Source of the DNA: Seohaeicola zhoushanensis
GTDB taxonomy: Bacteria > Pseudomonadota > Alphaproteobacteria > Rhodobacterales > Rhodobacteraceae
Assembly: GCF_014656415.1 (NCBI RefSeq)
Contig: NZ_BNCJ01000001.1
Location: forward strand, 671,406-735,405
Reading direction: 5' to 3'
Length of the DNA: 64,000 bases
The notes beneath the pieces are model-generated. The model did not search any database and was not told the origin of the DNA. It saw only the letters and a list, made by a program, of their open reading frames with translations. Position 1 is the stretch's first letter. Each line of letters begins with the position of its first letter. Shown piece by piece: positions 59,296 through 64,000 of the stretch. A program made the position numbers and the translations under genes.

Positions 59296-61014
59296 GTGAT
59301 CAAGGCATTTTCCAAGGCGGCCGCGCTGGCGGCAGCCCTGTCGGTCGCCCTGCCCCTGCCGCTTCTGGCGCAATCCGCCTCCGGGTCGTATCTGGCCGGG
59401 CGACAGGCGCTCTTCCTGAGCGATTTCGACGCCGCCGCGACCTATTATTCCCGCGCGCTGGCGCGTGACCGGGGCAATGCCCAGCTGATGGACAGTGTGG
59501 TGCTGGCGCAGCTGGCACTTGGCCAGGTCGACCGGGCGCTGCCGGTGGCCGAGGTGCTCGAGGCGCGCGGCGTGCGCAGCCAGGTCGCCGGCATGGTGAT
59601 CGTGTCGAACCTGATCGCCGCCAAGGACTACAAGGCGCTTCTGGCCCGCGATCCCGAGACCCAGGGCATCGGCCCGCTGGTCGACGGGCTGGTCAAGGCC
59701 TGGGCGCTGCTGGGATCGGGCGACGAGAAGGCGGCAATGGCCGAGTTCGACGCCGTGGCCAGCGGCAACGGCCTGCGCAGCTTTGCCATGTATCACAAGG
59801 CGCTCGCCTTGGCGACGACCGGCGATTACGAGGCGGCCGAGGCGATCTTCGTCGAGGGCAACGGCGGCCTCGCGCGGATGAGCCGCCGTGCCGCCATCGC
59901 GCGGGCCGAGATCCTGTCGCAGCTCGGCAAGAACGAGATGGCGCTCGAGGTGCTGACCGAGGCCTTCAACACGTCCTACGATCCCGGCCTCACCAGCATC
60001 GCCGACAAGCTCGCCGCCGGCGAGACGCTGCCCTTCGACGTGGTCACCTCGGTGACCGAGGGGCTGGCCGAGGTCTTCTTCTCGATCGGCCAGGCGCTGA
60101 TGGGCGAAAGCTCGGACGACTACGCGCTGGTCTATGCCCGCATCGCCGGCTACCTGCGCCCCGGCCATATCGACGCGCTGCTGCTCAGCGCCGAGCTGCT
60201 CGACAACCTCAAGCAGTTCGACCTGGCCGTCGCGACTTACCGCCAGGTGCCCGCCGACAGCCCCGACCACAGCGCCGCCGAACTGGGCCGCGCCGAGGCG
60301 CTGCGCCGCTCGGCCAAGCCCGACGCGGCCATCGAGGTGCTGGAACGGCTCAGCCAGGACTATCCGACGCTGCCGCTGGTCTACTCGGCGCTCGGCGACC
60401 TCTATCGCCAGCAGGAGAAATACGCCGCCGCGGTCGGTGCCTACGACAAGGCCATCGACTACAGCGAGGAAGGGTCCGCCGGCGAGTGGTTCCTGCTCTA
60501 TGCCCGCGGCATCAGCCATGAACGGCTGAAGGAATGGGACAGCGCCGAGGCCGACCTGCGCCGCGCGCTCGACCTCAACCCCGACCAGCCGCAGGTGCTC
60601 AACTATCTCGGCTATTCGCTGGTCGAACGGCGCGAGAAGCTGGACGAGGCGCTGGGCATGATCGAGCGCGCCGTCGCGGCGCGGCCCGACAGCGGCTACA
60701 TCGTCGATTCGCTCGGCTGGGTGCAATATCGCATGGGCCGCTATGCCGAGGCGGTGGGGAACATGGAAAAGGCGGTCGAGCTGATGCCGGTCGACCCGGT
60801 GGTGAACGATCACCTTGGCGACGTCTTCTGGGCCGTGGGCCGCCACCGCGAAGCGCAGTTCCAGTGGAAGCGCGCGCTCTCCTTCATCAAGCCCGACGAC
60901 ACCGACGGCGAGGCCAACCCCGACCGGATCCGCCGCAAGCTGGAAGTCGGCCTGGACAAGGTCCTCGCCGAGGAAGGCGCGCCGCCGCTCAAGGTCGCGA
61001 ATGGCGGCAACTGA
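59296..61014 (+). CDS. Exported TPR-repeat protein
   Basis: 572 residues from GTG 59296 with GAGG eight bases upstream. A signal peptide ([19 protein letters not shown]) precedes many tetratricopeptide repeats, clearest near residues 390-540 ([60 protein letters not shown]). The repeats form a superhelical scaffold in the periplasm or outer membrane. The stop overlaps ispE by 14 bp. The tandem-hairpin element and a 150-bp gap precede it. Confidence 0.9.
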   Translation: MIKAFSKAAALAAALSVALPLPLLAQSASGSYLAGRQALFLSDFDAAATYYSRALARDRGNAQLMDSVVLAQLALGQVDRALPVAEVLEARGVRSQVAGMVIVSNLIAAKDYKALLARDPETQGIGPLVDGLVKAWALLGSGDEKAAMAEFDAVASGNGLRSFAMYHKALALATTGDYEAAEAIFVEGNGGLARMSRRAAIARAEILSQLGKNEMALEVLTEAFNTSYDPGLTSIADKLAAGETLPFDVVTSVTEGLAEVFFSIGQALMGESSDDYALVYARIAGYLRPGHIDALLLSAELLDNLKQFDLAVATYRQVPADSPDHSAAELGRAEALRRSAKPDAAIEVLERLSQDYPTLPLVYSALGDLYRQQEKYAAAVGAYDKAIDYSEEGSAGEWFLLYARGISHERLKEWDSAEADLRRALDLNPDQPQVLNYLGYSLVERREKLDEALGMIERAVAARPDSGYIVDSLGWVQYRMGRYAEAVGNMEKAVELMPVDPVVNDHLGDVFWAVGRHREAQFQWKRALSFIKPDDTDGEANPDRIRRKLEVGLDKVLAEEGAPPLKVANGGN

Positions 61015-61834
61015 GCCGGTCCGCGTCTTTGCGCCGGCCAAGGTCAACCTGACGCTGCATGTCACCGGCCGGCGGCCCGACGGCTATCACCTGCTCGATT
61101 CGCTGGTCGTCTTCGCCGGGGTGGGCGACGAGATCACCGTGACGCCCTCGGACGAGCTGACCCTGACAATCGACGGGCCGGAAGGCGCGGGGCTTGCGGG
61201 CGAGGGCGACAACCTCGTGCTGCGCGCCGCGCGGCTGCTCGGGCCGGGGCGCGGGGCCGAGATCCGGCTGACCAAGCGCCTGCCGGTGGCCTCGGGGATC
61301 GGTGGCGGCTCGGCCGATGCGGCGGCGGCGCTGCGCGCGCTGGCGCGGCTGTGGGATCTGCCGCTGCCGGCGCCGGAGGCCGTTCTGGCGCTTGGCGCCG
61401 ACGTGCCGGCCTGCCTCCTGGGCAAGGCGCTGCGGATGGGTGGCATCGGCGAAGAGCTGGCCCCGGTGCCGACCCTTCCGGCAATGGACATCCTGCTGGT
61501 CAACCCGCGCATCGCCGTGCCGACGCCCGAGGTCTTCCGCCGCCTCGAACGGCGCGACAACCCGGCGATGCCGGCGGAACTGCCGGAATGGCGTGATGCC
61601 GCCGCCTTCGCGGCCTGGCTCGCGGAACAGCGCAACGATCTCCAGCCCCCGGCCATCGCGGTGGCACCACAGATTGCCGATGTGCTGGCGGCGCTGCGCG
61701 CCAGCGATTGCCTTTTCGCCGGCATGTCCGGGTCGGGTGCGACCTGCTTCGCGCTCTACCCGCCGGCCGCGGCGGCGCAGGTCACGGGGCTCGATCCCGC
61801 CTGGTGGCGGGCGCAGGGGCCGGTTCTGCCCTGA
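61001..61834 (+). CDS. ispE: 4-(cytidine 5'-diphospho)-2-C-methyl-D-erythritol kinase
   Basis: 277 residues from ATG 61001. It phosphorylates CDP-methylerythritol in the MEP pathway. The GHMP-kinase pattern is complete: [20 protein letters not shown], the phosphate loop [32 protein letters not shown], and [13 protein letters not shown]. The convergent polyprenyl diphosphate synthase gene ends 7 bp away. Confidence 0.96.
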   Translation: MAATEPVRVFAPAKVNLTLHVTGRRPDGYHLLDSLVVFAGVGDEITVTPSDELTLTIDGPEGAGLAGEGDNLVLRAARLLGPGRGAEIRLTKRLPVASGIGGGSADAAAALRALARLWDLPLPAPEAVLALGADVPACLLGKALRMGGIGEELAPVPTLPAMDILLVNPRIAVPTPEVFRRLERRDNPAMPAELPEWRDAAAFAAWLAEQRNDLQPPAIAVAPQIADVLAALRASDCLFAGMSGSGATCFALYPPAAAAQVTGLDPAWWRAQGPVLP

Positions 61835-61841
61835 CGGGATC

Positions 61842-62840
61842 TCAGTTCAGGCGGTCGACCACATAGGTGGCAAGGTCGGCAAGCATGTCGCGCACCGGCA
61901 GGTCGGGCAGCGCCTCGAGCGCCGAGCGAGCCTTGCCAGCCCAGACCACCGCATCGCGCCGCGTCGCCTCGAGCGCGCCATGGCGCTGCAACAGGCCCAG
62001 AGCGGTTTCCAGGTCGCCCGGCTCCTGCTTGCCCGCGCCGATGGTGCGCTGCCAGAAGGCGCGCTCCTCGGCATCCGCCGCGGCAATCGCCTTGATCACC
62101 GGCAGGGTCAGCTTGCCTTCGCGGAAGTCGTCGCCGACGTTCTTGCCGATGGTGCCACTCTCGCCCTGGTAATCCAGCAGGTCGTCGGCAATCTGGAAGG
62201 CGATCCCCAGCGCGTCGCCATAGGCGAACAGCGCCCGCTCCTGTTCGTCGCTGGCCGAGGCGATCACCGCCCCCGCCTCGGTCGCCGCCGAGAACAGCGC
62301 CGCCGTCTTGCCGCGCACGATCTGGATATAGGTCGCTTCGGTGGTCGCCAGGTCACGGGCCGCGGTCAGCTGCAGCACCTCGCCCTCGGCGATGGTGGCC
62401 GAGGCATTGGCGAGGATGTCGAGTACCCGCAACGAGCCGGTCTCGACCATCAGCTGGAACGACCGGGCAAAAAGGTAATCGCCGACCAGCACGCTCGACT
62501 GGTTGTCCCACAGCAGGTTCGCAGTGGGCCGCCCGCGCCGCTGCTTGCTCTCGTCGACGACGTCGTCATGCAGCAGGGTGGCGGTGTGGATGAACTCCAC
62601 CGTGGCGGCCAGCTTGACGTGGTCGCTGCCCTGGTAACCGCAGAGCCGTGCCGCCGCGAGGGTCAGCATGGGCCGCAGGCGCTTGCCGCCGGCCTCGACC
62701 AGGTGGGCCGTCACCTCGGGAATGCGCGGGGCATGTTTCGACGCCATCCGCTCGCGGATCAGCGTGTTCACGGCGTTCATATCCTCGGCCAGCAGGGCGG
62801 CCAGCCGGTCTTGCGGTTTCTGGGCAGTCACGACGTCCAT
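61842..62840 (-). CDS. Polyprenyl diphosphate synthase
   Basis: 332 residues. It elongates allylic diphosphates to the long chain (probably C50) for the ubiquinone tail attached by UbiA. The first Asp-rich motif is LLHDDVVDESKQRRGRPTAN, the second is IADDLLDYQGESG, with KRLRPMLTLAAARLCGY for IPP binding. Residue sizes before the first motif (TVEFIHTATLL) fit long-chain products such as those of IspB or decaprenyl synthases. It is divergent from the DUF2007 gene. Confidence 0.94.
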   Translation of the reverse strand: MDVVTAQKPQDRLAALLAEDMNAVNTLIRERMASKHAPRIPEVTAHLVEAGGKRLRPMLTLAAARLCGYQGSDHVKLAATVEFIHTATLLHDDVVDESKQRRGRPTANLLWDNQSSVLVGDYLFARSFQLMVETGSLRVLDILANASATIAEGEVLQLTAARDLATTEATYIQIVRGKTAALFSAATEAGAVIASASDEQERALFAYGDALGIAFQIADDLLDYQGESGTIGKNVGDDFREGKLTLPVIKAIAAADAEERAFWQRTIGAGKQEPGDLETALGLLQRHGALEATRRDAVVWAGKARSALEALPDLPVRDMLADLATYVVDRLN

Positions 62841-62896
62841 TCAACTTCCGCTTCGAGGCTCGACAAGCTGCCGGGCCTGACCTTACATCCCCAATC

Positions 62897-63112
62897 ATGA
62901 AGGAACTTCTGCGCAGCACAGACCCGACGATCTTCGCCTTTGCCAACGCCCTTCTTCGGGGCGAGGATATAGACTGCTTTGAGATAGACGTAAACATGAG
63001 CGTCCTCGAAGGCGGGTTGGGCATACTGCCGCGCCGGCTGATGGTCCGGGGCGACGATTACGACCGCGCGGCGCAGGTGATGCGCGACAACGGCATCGCG
63101 GTTTCATCGTGA
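62897..63112 (+). CDS. DUF2007-domain protein
   Basis: 71 residues: MKELLRSTDPTIFAFANALL leads into DCFEIDVNMSVLEG and RLMVRGDDYDRAAQVM, which match the small putative signal-transducing DUF2007 family. No catalytic residues are evident. The stop overlaps the GTG start of the methyltransferase (GTGA), so they are coupled. Confidence 0.92.
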   Translation: MKELLRSTDPTIFAFANALLRGEDIDCFEIDVNMSVLEGGLGILPRRLMVRGDDYDRAAQVMRDNGIAVSS

Positions 63113-63876
63113 GTTTCGCGCCCGAGGATCTGTCGCGCGACGCCTTCCTGCGTGGGCGGATGTGGCTCTATCAACCGAAATCCGGCTATCGCTCGGGGCT
63201 CGACCCGGTGCTGCTGGCGGCGGCGGCCCCGGTGCTGCCCGGCCAGTCGGTGCTCGACCTCGGCTGCGGCGTGGGGGCCGCGGCGCTCTGCCTGCTGGCG
63301 CGGGTGCCGGGGGCGCGGGCGGTGGGGCTCGAGATCCAGCCGGCCTACCACGAACTGGCGTTGCGCAACGCCGCCGAGAACGGTGTCGACTTCCGCCCGG
63401 TGCTGGGCGACGTGGCCGATGGCGCGCGGGCGTTGCAGGGCGAGAACTTCGACCACGTCATCGCCAATCCGCCCTACTACCGCGCCGGGGCGCACACACG
63501 GGCCAGCGACGCCGGGCGGCAGACCGCCCTGGGCGAGGCGCTGCCGCTTGCCGAATGGATCGCCACCGCCGCGCGCAGGCTCAAGCCGCGCGGGTTCTTC
63601 CACATGATCCAGCGCGCCGACCGCCTGCCCGACATGCTCGCCGGCTGCGCCGGACGGCTCGGCGCGCTGGAACTGCTGCCGCTGGCCGCGCGTCCGGGCC
63701 GCGCGCCCGAGCTGGTGATCCTGCGCGCGCGCAAGGACGGGCGCGCGCCCTTCCGGCTGCACGCGCCGCTGGTGCTGCATTCCGACGACCGCAGCCTTGG
63801 CAACGGCAAGAACTACAGCCCCGCGATTGCCGCCGTGCAGGCCGATGCCGCGCCTCTGCCCTGGCCCGAGGCCTGA
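63109..63876 (+). CDS. TrmN6/YfiC-like tRNA (adenine-N6) methyltransferase
   Basis: 255 residues. It is a class I SAM-dependent enzyme with SVLDLGCGVGAAALCLLAR (SAM loop), the acidic GLEIQPAYHELA, and the amino-methylating motif NPPYYRAG. QPKSGYRSGLDPVLLAA at the N-terminus is typical of the YfiC (COG4123) group, which modifies A37 of tRNA-Val. It is coupled to the DUF2007 gene by a GTGA overlap. Confidence 0.9.
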   Translation: MSFAPEDLSRDAFLRGRMWLYQPKSGYRSGLDPVLLAAAAPVLPGQSVLDLGCGVGAAALCLLARVPGARAVGLEIQPAYHELALRNAAENGVDFRPVLGDVADGARALQGENFDHVIANPPYYRAGAHTRASDAGRQTALGEALPLAEWIATAARRLKPRGFFHMIQRADRLPDMLAGCAGRLGALELLPLAARPGRAPELVILRARKDGRAPFRLHAPLVLHSDDRSLGNGKNYSPAIAAVQADAAPLPWPEA

Positions 63877-64000
63877 AAAGGCACCGTTAAGCGGCAGACC
63901 GCCATTGTAACAGTTTGTTGACCACGAGGCGCGCAGTACGCGTGACAGACTCGGGAGGATATGCTCAACTGAAGGGGCAAGTTGTTCAAAGGAGGACCGA
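63877..64000 (+). promoter_or_regulatory. Leader region of a gene beyond the window
   Basis: The last 124 bases hold TTGACC (63918-63923), a possible -35 hexamer without a good -10. AAAGGAGG at 63988-63995 lies just before the end, so a plus-strand coding region almost certainly begins within a few bases past the window. A tiny frame of three codons (ATGCTCAACTGA, 63961-63972) with its own GGGAGG precedes it. Confidence 0.5.

Noticed and set aside
61302-62900. A 532-codon plus-strand frame over ispE and the prenyl synthase gene
   Set aside because: It is out of frame with ispE and antisense to the polyprenyl diphosphate synthase, and is Arg/Pro-rich like other GC shadows.

Overview
The window is chromosomal DNA from an alphaproteobacterium, most probably of the Rhodobacterales (Roseobacter/Rhodobacter/Paracoccus group). 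The evidence is a GC content near 68% with strongly GC-biased third codon positions, a stand-alone aa3 oxidase subunit I (ctaD) followed by a DUF2244 protein, the separate 44-residue aa3 subunit IV, the DmdC-type acyl-CoA dehydrogenase family, ETF-ubiquinone oxidoreductase, and intergenic repeats of a style I associate with that order. Genes are packed tightly, with many ATGA, GTGA and TTGA stop/start overlaps. I see no rRNA, tRNA, CRISPR array, transposase or prophage. No gene-free stretch exceeds 300 bases; the longest are 17326-17610, 27121-27402, 59064-59295 and 13931-14154.

Layout. 1-2394 is the 3' part of an RND efflux pump. 2500-8398 is a two-gene unit: a 1729-residue helical-repeat protein ending in a zinc metallopeptidase domain that resembles anthrax lethal factor, then a CpXC zinc-motif protein. 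8399-13930 (minus) holds an Ldh-family dehydrogenase, LolD, LolC/E, two small membrane or exported proteins and ctaD. 14155-19491 (plus) holds a HIT protein, an S49 peptidase, an unlisted 56-residue zinc-motif membrane protein, a Na/Ca antiporter, an SDR and uvrC. 19499-22792 (minus) has a membrane coiled-coil protein, an OmpA-domain protein and ubiA. 22805-25565 (plus) has rsmE, a small membrane protein and gshA. 25713-27120 (minus) is a GbsR/MarR-like regulator and a Tat-exported intradiol dioxygenase. 27651-31590 (minus) is a pyrB, PH-like protein, membrane protein, degenerate dihydroorotase, plsY operon.

The second half begins with a secreted cysteine-repeat protein (31654, minus) and a plus-strand run of uracil-DNA glycosylase, phosphoesterase, LysE exporter, moaB and a second RND adaptor/pump pair (32358-39826). 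It continues with NUDIX, a DsbD N-domain protein, YqgE, Sua5, an acyl-CoA dehydrogenase with an MBL hydrolase, a DUF6173-like protein, oxidase subunit IV, a lipoprotein and AzlCD. A molybdenum-cofactor block follows (fdhD, mobA, mobB, DUF429-like, moeA; 48260-52369). Next come a LysM-like protein of unknown role (52519-53859), greA, a soxR/VOC divergent pair with a visible sox-box-like site, an ICL/PEP mutase family protein, ETF-QO, a TPR protein with ispE, a polyprenyl diphosphate synthase, a DUF2007 protein and a tRNA methyltransferase.

Most of the window is ordinary housekeeping DNA. The strongest candidates for undescribed biology are the lethal-factor-like giant protein with its CpXC partner, the LysM-like protein, and the 26-residue cysteine-repeat secreted protein. 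At the DNA level they are a perfect FNR-type box between ctaD and the HIT gene, a family of tandem intergenic hairpins, a duplicated operator flanking the GbsR-like regulator, and an AT-rich island with a perfect DnaA box upstream of uvrC.
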